DNA from: Ramlibacter sp.
GTDB taxonomy: Bacteria > Pseudomonadota > Gammaproteobacteria > Burkholderiales > Burkholderiaceae_C
Assembly (NCBI GenBank): GCA_019635435.1
Contig: JAHBZM010000001.1
Span: forward strand, 1,674,001 to 1,738,000
DNA: 64,000 nucleotides
Direction: 5' to 3'
The notes under the pieces were generated by a model, which was given only the letters and a program-made list of their open reading frames with translations, was not told where the DNA came from and did no database searches. Of the stretch, positions 17,735 to 25,875 are shown piece by piece. Numbering within the stretch: position 1 is the stretch's first letter; the number at the start of each line of letters is the position of its first letter. A program made the position numbers and the translations under genes.

Positions 17735-18285
17735 AGCGGCTGCTGGACCTGACGGTGTCGTTCCTGGCCCTGCTGCTGCTGGCGCCGGTGCTGGCACTGG
17801 TGGCCCTTGCCGTGCTGCTCGACGATGGCCGGCCGGTGCTGTTCCGCCACCCGCGCGTGGGCCGGGGCGGGCGCGAGTTTGGCATGCTCAAATTCCGCAG
17901 CATGGTGGTCAATGCGGCCAGCATCGGCCCCTGGCAGACCGCCAGCAACGATCCGCGCATCACGCGCGTGGGCCGCTTCCTGCGGCGCAGCAGCCTTGAC
18001 GAATTGCCCCAGCTCATCAATGTGCTGCGCGGTGACATGAGCCTGGTGGGGCCCCGGCCCGACGTGCTGGCGCAGCGCCCGCTCTACACCGAGGCGCAGT
18101 GGCAGCAGCGCTGCAGTGTGCGCCCGGGCATCACCGGGCTGGCCCAGGCGCTGTACCGGTCCGACTGCACCCAGGCGCAGCGGGTTGAAGCCGACCTGCG
18201 CTACACCCGCGAGGCCGGGCTGTGGCTGGACCTGAAGATCATGCTTTGGACCCTGTCGCGCCTGAGCGGCAAGGGCAGCAACTGA
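17731..18285 (+). CDS. Monotopic phosphoglycosyl transferase (bacterial sugar transferase)
   Basis: A 184-residue initiating sugar transferase of the PglC/WcaJ catalytic-domain type. It moves a sugar phosphate from a UDP-sugar to undecaprenyl phosphate at the inner face of the membrane. It has one N-terminal re-entrant helix (residues 1-28), the FRSM motif, and the catalytic Asp-Glu pair in SSLDELPQL, followed by NVLRGDMSLVGPRP. It is the small form, without the four-helix extension of WcaJ. With the MurJ-like gene upstream it suggests assembly of a lipid-linked glycan. The sugar is probably a diamino-hexose made by the 4,6-dehydratase and aminotransferase of this operon, but this cannot be read from the sequence. 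Confidence 0.9.
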   Translation: MKRLLDLTVSFLALLLLAPVLALVALAVLLDDGRPVLFRHPRVGRGGREFGMLKFRSMVVNAASIGPWQTASNDPRITRVGRFLRRSSLDELPQLINVLRGDMSLVGPRPDVLAQRPLYTEAQWQQRCSVRPGITGLAQALYRSDCTQAQRVEADLRYTREAGLWLDLKIMLWTLSRLSGKGSN

Positions 18286-18307
18286 TGCGCGCGGACGGGA
18301 GCTGACC

Positions 18308-20095
18308 ATGTGCGGCATCTTTGGCTACTGGGACCGTTCGCGCCGTGCGCTGCCCGACGCCGCGCTGGCGGGCATGTCGGCTTGCCTGCTGCACCGCGGG
18401 CCCGACGACGAAGGCATCTGGCACCGGCCCCAACGTGGCGTGGCCATCGGCAACCGGCGGTTGTCCATCATTGACCTGGGCGGCGGCCACCAGCCCTTTG
18501 TGTCCGATGACGGGCAGGTGGCGGTGGTGCAGAACGGCGAAATCTTCAATTACATCGAGCTGGCCGACGAACTGCGCCGCCAGGGCGTGGTGTTGAAGAC
18601 CGCGTCGGACACCGAGGTGATCCTGCGGCTGTATGAACGCGAGGGCATCTCGTTCGTGAGCAAGCTCAATGGCATGTTCGCGATTGCGATTGACGACCAG
18701 CGGGAAGACGCGCTGTACCTGGTGCGCGACCGCATCGGCGTCAAGCCGCTGTATGTGGCTGACGATGGCCAGCGCGCCATCTTTGCCTCGGAAATCAAGG
18801 CAATTGTGCCTGTAGTCCAGGCCAGCCGGGCACCTCCTGCTATCGATTTGGAAGCAATCCACCACTACCTGAGCTTCAACTACATCCCCGCGCCCTGGAC
18901 CATCTGGCAGGGCATCCGCCATGTGATGCCGGGCACCTGGCTGCGCTTCACGCGCGGCGGTGTGCACACCGAGCGCTGGTGGCGCCTGGCCGATCAGCAG
19001 GAACGCGATCACCGATACGACGACTGGGCCGCGGAGTTCATGGCCATCCTGGACGACGCCACGCGTATCCGCCTGCGGGCCGATGTGCCCTGGGGCGCCT
19101 TTCTTTCAGGAGGCGTGGACTCGAGCACCATCGTGGGCCTGATGGCGCGCCATGTGGACCGGCCGGTCAAGACCTTCTGCATCGGCTTTGCCGACCCGCG
19201 CTATGACGAGTCGGCCTTTGCCGCCGAGGCCGCGCGCCGCTTCGGCTGCGACCACACCACTGAAATGGCCGAACTCAACATGCTGGACCGCTGGCCGCAG
19301 GTGCTGCACCACCTGGACCAGCCGCACGGCGACGCGTCCTTCATGCCCACGCTGCGCGTGAGCGAACTGGCCGCCAGGCATGTGAAGGTGGTGCTCACCG
19401 GCGACGGTGGCGACGAGCTGTTCGCGGGCTACGACAAGTACGCGTCCTTCTTTGCCGCCCCCGGTGTGCACGCGCTGGACGATGGCGCGTTCCACCGCAG
19501 CTACTTCGATTCGATCTCGCTGTTCTCACCTCAGGACAAGCTCGCCCTGTACCGGCCGGCCGTGCGCGCGCAACTGGCGGGCCTTGACAGTTTCGAGGCC
19601 GCGGCAAGGCCCTGGTTTGACGAGGCCGGCCACTTTGACCGCGTCAACCAGGCGCTGTACCTGGACATGCAATTGCTGCTGTCGGGCAACAACCTCGTCA
19701 AGCCCGACCGCATGGGCATGGCCGTGAGCATCGAGGCCCGCACCCCTTTCCTGGACTGGCGGATGATGGAGTTTGCCTTCCGTTCGCGCGGCAACACCAA
19801 GCTCAGTGGCGGCGACAAGAAGCACTGGTACAAGAAGGCCGCCGCGCCGCTGATCGGCGAGGACCTGGCCCACCGCAAGAAGCAGATGTTCACCGTGCCG
19901 GTGGGGGACTGGTTCCGCCATGAAAGCCATGGCTGGCTGCGCCAGACCCTGACCGGCAGCGCCCTGCTGGGGGAACTGTTTGAAGCCGCCCGCCTGGTGG
20001 CCCTGCTCGACGGCCACCGCGACGGCACGGCCAACTTCACGCGCGAGCTGCGGGCGCTGGTGGCGCTGGCGCTGTGGCATGAGGGTGTTGCGTGA
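18308..20095 (+). CDS. asnB: Asparagine synthetase B-like glutamine amidotransferase
   Basis: A 595-residue protein with the catalytic N-terminal Cys2 (MCGIFGYW) and an Ntn glutaminase domain (residues 2-160). An ATP-pyrophosphatase synthase domain follows, with the PP-loop SGGVDSS at about residues 267-273. Such enzymes make asparagine, but in surface-polysaccharide loci many amidate sugar acids instead. Its place in this glycan operon favours the second role, though neither can be proven from sequence. Residues 163-184, exactly at the junction of the two domains, are encoded by an inverted copy of the dispersed repeat. Its stop overlaps the next GTG start by four bases. Confidence 0.88.
   Translation: MCGIFGYWDRSRRALPDAALAGMSACLLHRGPDDEGIWHRPQRGVAIGNRRLSIIDLGGGHQPFVSDDGQVAVVQNGEIFNYIELADELRRQGVVLKTASDTEVILRLYEREGISFVSKLNGMFAIAIDDQREDALYLVRDRIGVKPLYVADDGQRAIFASEIKAIVPVVQASRAPPAIDLEAIHHYLSFNYIPAPWTIWQGIRHVMPGTWLRFTRGGVHTERWWRLADQQERDHRYDDWAAEFMAILDDATRIRLRADVPWGAFLSGGVDSSTIVGLMARHVDRPVKTFCIGFADPRYDESAFAAEAARRFGCDHTTEMAELNMLDRWPQVLHHLDQPHGDASFMPTLRVSELAARHVKVVLTGDGGDELFAGYDKYASFFAAPGVHALDDGAFHRSYFDSISLFSPQDKLALYRPAVRAQLAGLDSFEAAARPWFDEAGHFDRVNQALYLDMQLLLSGNNLVKPDRMGMAVSIEARTPFLDWRMMEFAFRSRGNTKLSGGDKKHWYKKAAAPLIGEDLAHRKKQMFTVPVGDWFRHESHGWLRQTLTGSALLGELFEAARLVALLDGHRDGTANFTRELRALVALALWHEGVA
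18795..18857 (-). repeat. Dispersed hairpin repeat, in-frame inverted copy in the asnB-like gene
   Basis: The plus strand reads TCAAGGCAATTGTGCCTG, TAGTCCAGGCCAGCCGGGCA, then CTCCTGCTATCGATTTGGAAGCAA. The middle matches the intergenic copy at 48052-48118 (GAGTCCAGGCCAGCCGGGCA) almost base for base. It is translated in frame between the two enzyme domains. Confidence 0.8.
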
Positions 20096-21309
20096 CCCCG
20101 CCAAAGGTCCTGTTGGTGACCTATGGAGGCGGCCATGTTCGCATGATGCTGCCCGTGATCCGCAGGCTGCGCGATGAAGGCCGCCTGACCCTGGAGGTGC
20201 TGGCGCTGACCACGGCGCGCGAGTACCTGGCGAGCCATGGAATCAAGAGCAAGGGGTTTCGCGATCTGGTGACCGGGGCCGATGCCCAGGCGCTGGCCTG
20301 GGGCCGCGAGCTGATGGAAGGTCAAACCCATCCCAGCGTCGAGACCGCGGAGAGCGAGGCCTATCTGGGCCTGTCGTTTGCCGAACTGGTCGAAGACCTG
20401 GGGCTCGAAGGCGCGCGCCAGGCCTTTGCCCACCGGCGCCGCGCGGCTTTCCACCCGGTCCGGGTGCTGGGGCGGGCATTGAAGCAATGGGCGCCCGATC
20501 TCGTTGTTGCGACGAGTTCTCCCCGTGCCGAGGCAGCTGCCTTGCGCGCTGCCAGAGTGCATGGCATTCCGGCGGTTTGTCTCGTGGACCTGTTTGCCCT
20601 GGAAGAACTGAAGTACATCGGCCAGCCAGGCTACGCGGACCGGATCTGTGTGCTGGACGAGCATGTGCGGGCGCGTTTTCTGGCGGCCGGGCGGGCCGCC
20701 CACGAGGTGGTGGCGACCGGCAATCCGGCGTTTGACAGCCTGGCGGATCCGGCGCTGGCGCGACAGGCGGCCCAATGGCTGGCGGTGCAGCCCTGGCACG
20801 AACGGAAGAAGATCTTGTGGGTTTCCCAGCCCGAGCCGGCACGCCATCGCATCACCGGGGAACCCGGGGACACCGGCTTGCCTCGCCGGGTCTTCGAGGC
20901 GTTGTCACGGCTGGCAGCCCGGCGCCCCGACTGGCATCTGATTGTCCGCCCCCATCCGAGCGAGGATGCAACCGGCTTCCGCCCGGGCCTCAACGTCAGC
21001 ATCAGCACCCAGCAAGAGCCGCTGCACATGCTGTTGCATGCCGTGGATGCGGTGGTCTGCATGACCTCGACCGTGGGCTACGAAGCCGCCCTGCTGGGCA
21101 AGCCGCTGATTCATCTGCCGCTGTCGGTCTACAGGGATGAGGCGGATTACACGCAGATGGGCCTGGCGCTGCGCTGCGACACCCTGGAGGGCCTGGAAAA
21201 GGCCTTAAACTCAATTTTGCTGGGGGAGTGGACGCCGTCGCTGCGCCTTGCCCCGGCAGGCGATGCCACCCGTGCGGTGTGCCGCGTGATCAATGGCATG
21301 TTGCCTTGA
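20092..21309 (+). CDS. GT-B-fold glycosyltransferase-like protein
   Basis: A 405-residue soluble protein with two Rossmann-like halves. The N-terminal half starts KVLLVTYGGGHVRMMLPV. The C-terminal half has WHLIVRPHPSE and a VCMTSTVGYEAALLGKPLI motif, the usual donor-binding pattern of GT-B enzymes (a Ser/Thr-rich loop followed by E-A-x-x-x-G-x-P). It is the only clear glycosyltransferase candidate in the island and might move the CMP-nonulosonate, but that is inference. UDP-GlcNAc 2-epimerase-like or glycerophosphotransferase-like relatives share the fold. The GTG start overlaps the previous stop (GTGA) and no nearer ATG fits the conserved N-terminus. Confidence 0.6.
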   Translation: MTPPKVLLVTYGGGHVRMMLPVIRRLRDEGRLTLEVLALTTAREYLASHGIKSKGFRDLVTGADAQALAWGRELMEGQTHPSVETAESEAYLGLSFAELVEDLGLEGARQAFAHRRRAAFHPVRVLGRALKQWAPDLVVATSSPRAEAAALRAARVHGIPAVCLVDLFALEELKYIGQPGYADRICVLDEHVRARFLAAGRAAHEVVATGNPAFDSLADPALARQAAQWLAVQPWHERKKILWVSQPEPARHRITGEPGDTGLPRRVFEALSRLAARRPDWHLIVRPHPSEDATGFRPGLNVSISTQQEPLHMLLHAVDAVVCMTSTVGYEAALLGKPLIHLPLSVYRDEADYTQMGLALRCDTLEGLEKALNSILLGEWTPSLRLAPAGDATRAVCRVINGMLP

Positions 21310-21332
21310 TGTCTCACCTGAGAGGTTATTGA

Positions 21333-22175
21333 ATGTGGTATCCCGAAGACAAGGATTTTGAAGCGGTCGCGGCGTGGGGGCTTCAGGCCAATCCGTTCGC
21401 CGCGGTCGACGATTTCTCCGCCATGAAGACCGAGCTGCGGTGGCTCAATGGCGAGAACCGCAAGATTTACGTGGACTACGTCAAGCGCCGGATCGAATAC
21501 ATTGCCGGCAAGAACTTCGACAGCTACTACAAGACCGCGCGCAAGCCGATTGATCGCCGCCGCTGGGAATTCCTGATGCAGCGCAAGGCCTGGTTCATCA
21601 TGCCGCTGGGCTGGGACCGGATTGCCGACGCGGGAGGCACCGTGATCGATCTGGGCTGCGGTGACGGCGACACCGTCCAGCGTTTGATCGACTTCACGGC
21701 CGCGCGCTGGAAGGCGCAGGCCGTGACCGGACGCCAGCTGCACATCGTGGGCATCGACCTGAACCAGTCCCGGGTTGAGAACGCGATCGACCTGGTGAAG
21801 AGCACCAACCCGGCCATCACATTCGAGTTCCGTCAGGGGGACCTTGTCGGCGGGCTTGGGGGCGCTGACAAAGCCTATGACTTTGGCCTCATCACCGGTG
21901 TTCTGGAAATCCTCGAGGATGAGCTGTACGCCCGCTTCGTGGCCGAAAGTTGCCGCGTGGTGCGCAAGGGTGTTTACATTGAAGACCTGTTCGAGGAGTT
22001 TCCCGGCGGCTACCCCCGTGCCAATCTGCATGAGGAGTTTGCGAAACACGGCTTTGTCCAGAAGCTCAGGGAAGTGGTGTTGAGCGAGCCCTTTGACGTG
22101 GACAAGGTGCGCGATCCCATGAAGCTGTGGCCCATGCTGCTGGACCAGAATGTCTGGCTGGAGCGCGCCGAATGA
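21333..22175 (+). CDS. Class I SAM-dependent methyltransferase
   Basis: A 280-residue protein whose central part is a class I methyltransferase domain. Motif I is VIDLGCGDGD at about residues 104-113, with an acidic residue after the second strand (VGIDLNQ) and a YDFGLITGVLEILEDE motif. The N-terminal 90 residues (including RRIEYIAGKNFDSYYKTARKP) are not typical and may bind the acceptor. It is probably part of sugar modification in the nonulosonate operon; the acceptor is unknown. It lies 23 bases after the GT-B gene and overlaps the amidotransferase gene by four bases. Confidence 0.75.
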   Translation: MWYPEDKDFEAVAAWGLQANPFAAVDDFSAMKTELRWLNGENRKIYVDYVKRRIEYIAGKNFDSYYKTARKPIDRRRWEFLMQRKAWFIMPLGWDRIADAGGTVIDLGCGDGDTVQRLIDFTAARWKAQAVTGRQLHIVGIDLNQSRVENAIDLVKSTNPAITFEFRQGDLVGGLGGADKAYDFGLITGVLEILEDELYARFVAESCRVVRKGVYIEDLFEEFPGGYPRANLHEEFAKHGFVQKLREVVLSEPFDVDKVRDPMKLWPMLLDQNVWLERAE

Positions 22176-23497
22176 GTCTGGTCCCAGCCCCCGCGGAATT
22201 GACGGCCGAGCAGCTCGAAACCTTCGAGGCGGCCGAAGGCGAGCTGGAGGCCAAGTACGGCTTGCCTCGTTACGTCGCTTTCTGCCGGCATTGCGTCATT
22301 TCCAACCAGCGTCCCAATTCGGCGGTCGAGTTCCAGCACACACTGGCTTCAAGGAAGGCCACGATCAACTTTGATGACGAGGGCGTGTGCGACGCCTGCC
22401 GGTTTGCCGAGCAGAAGCGCGGCACCATCGACTGGAAGGATCGCGAAGACCGTCTGGCTGCGTTGTGCGACCGTTTCCGCAGCCGTTCAGGTTACGACTG
22501 TCTGGTGCCCGGCTCGGGGGGCAAGGACAGTTTCTACGCCTCGCACGTGCTCAAGACCCGGTTTGGCATGCATCCGCTGACCGTGACCTGGGCACCCCAT
22601 GTCTACACCGATTGGGGCTGGAAGAATTTCGAGCGCTGGATCCACGCGGGACACGACAATTACCTCATGACGCCCAATGGGCGGGTTCACCGCCTGCTGA
22701 CAAGGCTGGCCGTGGACCGCCTGCTGCACCCGTTCCAGGCGTTCATCCTGGGTCAGAAATCACTGGCCCCCAAGATGGCCATCCTGCATGACATCCCGTT
22801 CGTGATTTATGGCGAAAACGAAGCGGAATACGGCAACCCGATCGGTGACACCTCCAGCGCCAAACGGGACTGGTCCTACTTTGCCGGCACGGATCCTTCG
22901 TCGATGTTCCTTGGCGGCACCTCGGTCAAGAGCCTGTATGAAGACTTCGGCCTGGAGCCGCAGGATCTTCTGCCCTACCTTCCCGCCGACCCGGCCCAGA
23001 TCGCGGCCAAGCAGGTGGAGGTGCATTACCTGGGGTACTACCTGAAATGGCACCCGCAAAGCTGCTACTACTATGCCGTGGAGCATGGTGGATTCGAAGC
23101 CTCCCCCGAGCGGACACCGGGCACCTACAGCAAGTACAACAGCATCGACGACCGGATCGACGACTTCCATTACCACACCACGTTCATGAAGTTCGGGATC
23201 GGACGGGCCACCTACGATGCGGCCCAGGAAATCCGTTCGGGCGACATCAACCGCGACGAGGGCGTGGCGTTGGTCCAGCGCTATGACGGGGAGTACCCGG
23301 GCCGCTTCGCCGAAGAGATCTTCCAGTACCTGAGCATGCCTGAAAAGGAATTTCCCAAGGCGTCAAAGATGTTCGAGTCGCCTGTGCTGGACGCCGACTA
23401 CTACCGGCGCTTGTGCGACCAGTTCCGCTCGCCCCACCTGTGGCGGCGGGAGGCCGGCGCCTGGAAATTGCGGCACACGGTTTACGCCCCCGCGTGA
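22172..23497 (+). CDS. N-acetyl sugar amidotransferase (WbpG/PseA-like)
   Basis: A 441-residue ATP-dependent amidotransferase of the kind that turns an N-acetyl group on a sugar into an acetamidino group (WbpG of Pseudomonas, PseA of Campylobacter). The PP-loop SGGKDS is at residues 115-120. Two Cys pairs upstream (C38/C41 in CRHC and C73/C76 in CDAC) look like a zinc site typical of this family. The ammonia should come from the HisH-like and HisF-like proteins encoded directly downstream. This three-gene set is the known arrangement of wbpG-hisH2-hisF2-type loci, here in the order amidotransferase, hisF, hisH. The start overlaps the methyltransferase stop (ATGA). Confidence 0.88.
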   Translation: MSLVPAPAELTAEQLETFEAAEGELEAKYGLPRYVAFCRHCVISNQRPNSAVEFQHTLASRKATINFDDEGVCDACRFAEQKRGTIDWKDREDRLAALCDRFRSRSGYDCLVPGSGGKDSFYASHVLKTRFGMHPLTVTWAPHVYTDWGWKNFERWIHAGHDNYLMTPNGRVHRLLTRLAVDRLLHPFQAFILGQKSLAPKMAILHDIPFVIYGENEAEYGNPIGDTSSAKRDWSYFAGTDPSSMFLGGTSVKSLYEDFGLEPQDLLPYLPADPAQIAAKQVEVHYLGYYLKWHPQSCYYYAVEHGGFEASPERTPGTYSKYNSIDDRIDDFHYHTTFMKFGIGRATYDAAQEIRSGDINRDEGVALVQRYDGEYPGRFAEEIFQYLSMPEKEFPKASKMFESPVLDADYYRRLCDQFRSPHLWRREAGAWKLRHTVYAPA

Positions 23498-23500
23498 GGA
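23496..23500 (+). promoter_or_regulatory. Ribosome binding site deciding a TTG start (hisF-like gene)
   Basis: GAGGA lies four bases before the TTG at 23505 and overlaps the stop of the previous gene. The ATG at 23500 is out of frame, so TTG is the best start for the hisF-like gene. Confidence 0.6.
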
Positions 23501-23504
23501 TGTC

Positions 23505-24260
23505 TTGGCTGGCGTGCGCATCATTCCCAGGCTCGACATCAAGGGACCCAATCTCATCAAGGGCATCCAGCTTGAGGGTTTGCGGGTGGTGGGCGATCCG
23601 CACCAGTTTGCGCTGGACTACTACCGTCAGGGCGCCGACGAACTGGTGTTCATGGACATCGTCGCCAGCCTGTATCAGCGCAACAACCTGACGGACATCG
23701 TCAAGCGCGCGGCGGACCAGATTTATGTTCCCATCACCGTCGGAGGGGGCATCCGCTCCATCGAGGATGTGCGGACCCTGCTGCATTCGGGCGCAGACAA
23801 GGTGGCAATCAACACGGCTGCGATCACGCGGCCGGCGCTGATCACCGAAATCTCGCAGCGATTCGGCGCGCAGTGCGTGGTGCTGTCGGTCGAGGCCAAG
23901 CGCAAGACCGGCGGCGGCTGGGAAGCGTTCACCGACAACGGCCGGGAGCACACGGGCCTGGACGTGGTGGACTGGGTCGAGCGCGCCGTGGCGCTGGGCG
24001 CCGGCGAGATCATGTTGACTTCGGTGGACCGGGAGGGCACGCGCAAGGGCTTTGACGTTGAGCTGGTGGAGGCCGTCGCGGCTCGCGTGCAGGTGCCCCT
24101 CATCGCCAGTGGGGGCTATGGACAGCCACAGGACCTCGCCCGGGCAGCCGCGGCGGGCGCTTCGGGCCTTGCCGTTGCGGACGCGCTGCACTGGAAGCGG
24201 ACCACCGTGCCACAACTCAAGGCCCAGGCCCGGGAAGCCGGTTTGGGAGTCCCGCGATGA
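23505..24260 (+). CDS. HisF-like cyclase homologue serving the sugar amidotransferase
   Basis: A 251-residue TIM barrel homologous to imidazole glycerol phosphate synthase subunit HisF. The first catalytic Asp of HisF is kept (Asp11 in PRLDIKG), but the second, usually Asp130 in IDAKR, is Glu130 here (SVEAKRK). This suggests that cyclase chemistry is not its job. The phosphate-binding glycines (VGGGIR, ASGGYG) are present. In wbp-type loci this protein is thought to act as the ammonia channel partner of HisH2 and the sugar amidotransferase. It starts with TTG after a GAGGA site and overlaps the hisH-like gene by four bases. It should not be read as a histidine biosynthesis gene; no other his genes are near. 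Confidence 0.88.
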   Translation: MAGVRIIPRLDIKGPNLIKGIQLEGLRVVGDPHQFALDYYRQGADELVFMDIVASLYQRNNLTDIVKRAADQIYVPITVGGGIRSIEDVRTLLHSGADKVAINTAAITRPALITEISQRFGAQCVVLSVEAKRKTGGGWEAFTDNGREHTGLDVVDWVERAVALGAGEIMLTSVDREGTRKGFDVELVEAVAARVQVPLIASGGYGQPQDLARAAAAGASGLAVADALHWKRTTVPQLKAQAREAGLGVPR

Positions 24261-24904
24261 GCCCCCGCGTCACCGTGATCGACTATGGCATTGGCAATCT
24301 GCTCAACGTGGTGCGGGCCCTGCAGCACTGCGGCGCCGAGGTCAGCATCGCGACCCGGGCGCATGAGGTTGGCACGCTGCCGGACCGTCTGGTGCTGCCG
24401 GGTGTTGGCGCGTTCACGGGGGGCATGCGTGAGATGCGCCAGCGGGGCTTCGACGATCTGGTCCACCGCTTTGTTGCCACCGGCCGACCTTTCATGGGGA
24501 TCTGCGTTGGCGCCCAGATGCTGTTTGACGTGGGCGAGGAATTTGGCGATCACCCCGGCCTCGGCCTGATTCCCGGCCGTGTGCAGCCGGTTCCTGCCCG
24601 CACACCCGATGGTCGCCTCCACCGCATTCCCCACATTGGCTGGAGCGAGCTGTCGCGTCCTGCGGCCAGGCCCACCTGGGAGGGGACGCCCCTGGCATCG
24701 TTTCCAGCGGGCGAAGCGGTGTACTTTGTCCATTCATTCGCGCCGGTCCCGGAGCATGAAGCCGATCGCCTTGCGGACACGTTCTATGACGGCGTGCGCA
24801 TCTGCGCGGCGGTGGGGCGTGACAATGTCTGGGGTTGCCAGTTTCATCCTGAGCGCAGCGCTGAAGGCGGCCTCGGGATGCTCGCGTCCTTTTTGTCGCT
24901 GTAA
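24257..24904 (+). CDS. HisH-like glutaminase subunit serving the sugar amidotransferase
   Basis: A 215-residue class I glutamine amidotransferase. The nucleophile Cys83 is in GICVGAQMLF, and the His197-Glu199 pair is in CQFHPERS, so the full catalytic triad is present. It should release ammonia from glutamine and feed it through the HisF-like barrel to the WbpG/PseA-like enzyme. The start overlaps the hisF-like stop (ATGA). Its own TAA shares a base with the next ATG (TAATG). By sequence alone it could be a second histidine-pathway HisH. The context and the Glu130 change in its partner argue against that. Confidence 0.88.
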   Translation: MSPRVTVIDYGIGNLLNVVRALQHCGAEVSIATRAHEVGTLPDRLVLPGVGAFTGGMREMRQRGFDDLVHRFVATGRPFMGICVGAQMLFDVGEEFGDHPGLGLIPGRVQPVPARTPDGRLHRIPHIGWSELSRPAARPTWEGTPLASFPAGEAVYFVHSFAPVPEHEADRLADTFYDGVRICAAVGRDNVWGCQFHPERSAEGGLGMLASFLSL

Positions 24905-25875
24905 TGGCCATGCGCGTCCTCGTGACCGGAAGAGGCTCGATTGCCAGGCGCCATGTTCGGCACCTGCGGGACCTGTGCCCCGGCGCCACAGTGGGAGTGC
25001 TGGCCAGCCAGGCTCCCGACGCGGCCTTGCAGCCGTGTGAGTGGATCGCCAGCTGGAGTGACGCACTGGCGTGGCGTCCCCAGGCCATCATCGTGGCCAG
25101 CGTGTCGGCCAGGCATGCCCATGAACTGCTGGCGGCCCTGCAACAGGGCTGGCCCTGTCTGGCGGAGAAGCCACTGGTGGTCTCGCGGGCGGAACTGGAG
25201 GCCGTGGAGGCCGCCCGGCGGTCACCCGGCCCGGCGATTCCTGTTGTCGTGGGATGCAATTTGCGCTACATGCCCTCGCTTCATCAGGTCAAGGCAGTGC
25301 TCCAGACCGGCACAATGGGGCGCATTGTGCGGGCCCATCTTGAAGTGGGGCAGGACCTTGCCCAATGGCGGCCTGGACGGGTCATGGCCGACAGCTACAG
25401 CGCGCAGGCCGGCCAGGGCGGCGGCGTGCTTTTTGACCTGGTCCATGAAGTGGACATGGCCCGTCATCTTCTGGGTGAACTTCAGGTCCGGTCCGCGGTG
25501 GGTGGGCATTTCAGCCGGCTGCCACTGGAGGCGGACGACGTTCATGTGGCGTTGCTGCGCCTGGCCACGGGCGCGCCGGTCACCATCAGCATGGACTATG
25601 TGTCGCGCCGGCTGGTCCGGCGGTACGTGGTGGTGGGCGAGGAGGGGACCCTGTACTGGGATCTGCCGGCCAGGAAAGCGTGGATCGACGGGTCGCAGCA
25701 ACAGACCCTGCTCACGGATGACCCGGCGGATTTCGACATGGCCGCCACCTACCGTTCACAGATGCAGGACTGGCTGCGGGCGATCGCCGATCCCGCGCAC
25801 CGGGTCCTGTCCCCGCTCGACGAGGCCCTGGAGACCACGTCGTTGATGCTTGCCATGAAGGAGGCTGCCGGATGA
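24904..25875 (+). CDS. Gfo/Idh/MocA-family oxidoreductase
   Basis: A 323-residue NAD(P)-dependent oxidoreductase. The N-terminal Rossmann fold has VTGRGSIARRHVRHL in place of the usual GxGxxG, keeping Gly-x-Gly-Ser-Ile. The family EKP motif is present as AEKPLV at about residue 98, and GGGVLFDLVHEVD carries the His/Asp region of the substrate domain. Members act on sugars or cyclitols. Here it may oxidise or reduce a precursor of the nonulosonate. Similar proteins occur in legionaminate and pseudaminate modification loci. It overlaps the previous stop by one base and the next start by four. Confidence 0.82.
   Translation: MAMRVLVTGRGSIARRHVRHLRDLCPGATVGVLASQAPDAALQPCEWIASWSDALAWRPQAIIVASVSARHAHELLAALQQGWPCLAEKPLVVSRAELEAVEAARRSPGPAIPVVVGCNLRYMPSLHQVKAVLQTGTMGRIVRAHLEVGQDLAQWRPGRVMADSYSAQAGQGGGVLFDLVHEVDMARHLLGELQVRSAVGGHFSRLPLEADDVHVALLRLATGAPVTISMDYVSRRLVRRYVVVGEEGTLYWDLPARKAWIDGSQQQTLLTDDPADFDMAATYRSQMQDWLRAIADPAHRVLSPLDEALETTSLMLAMKEAAG

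Noticed and set aside
23505..24904. Reading the hisF/hisH-like pair as part of histidine biosynthesis
   Set aside because: No other his genes are near, residue 130 of the HisF-like protein is Glu, and the genes overlap sugar-modification genes.
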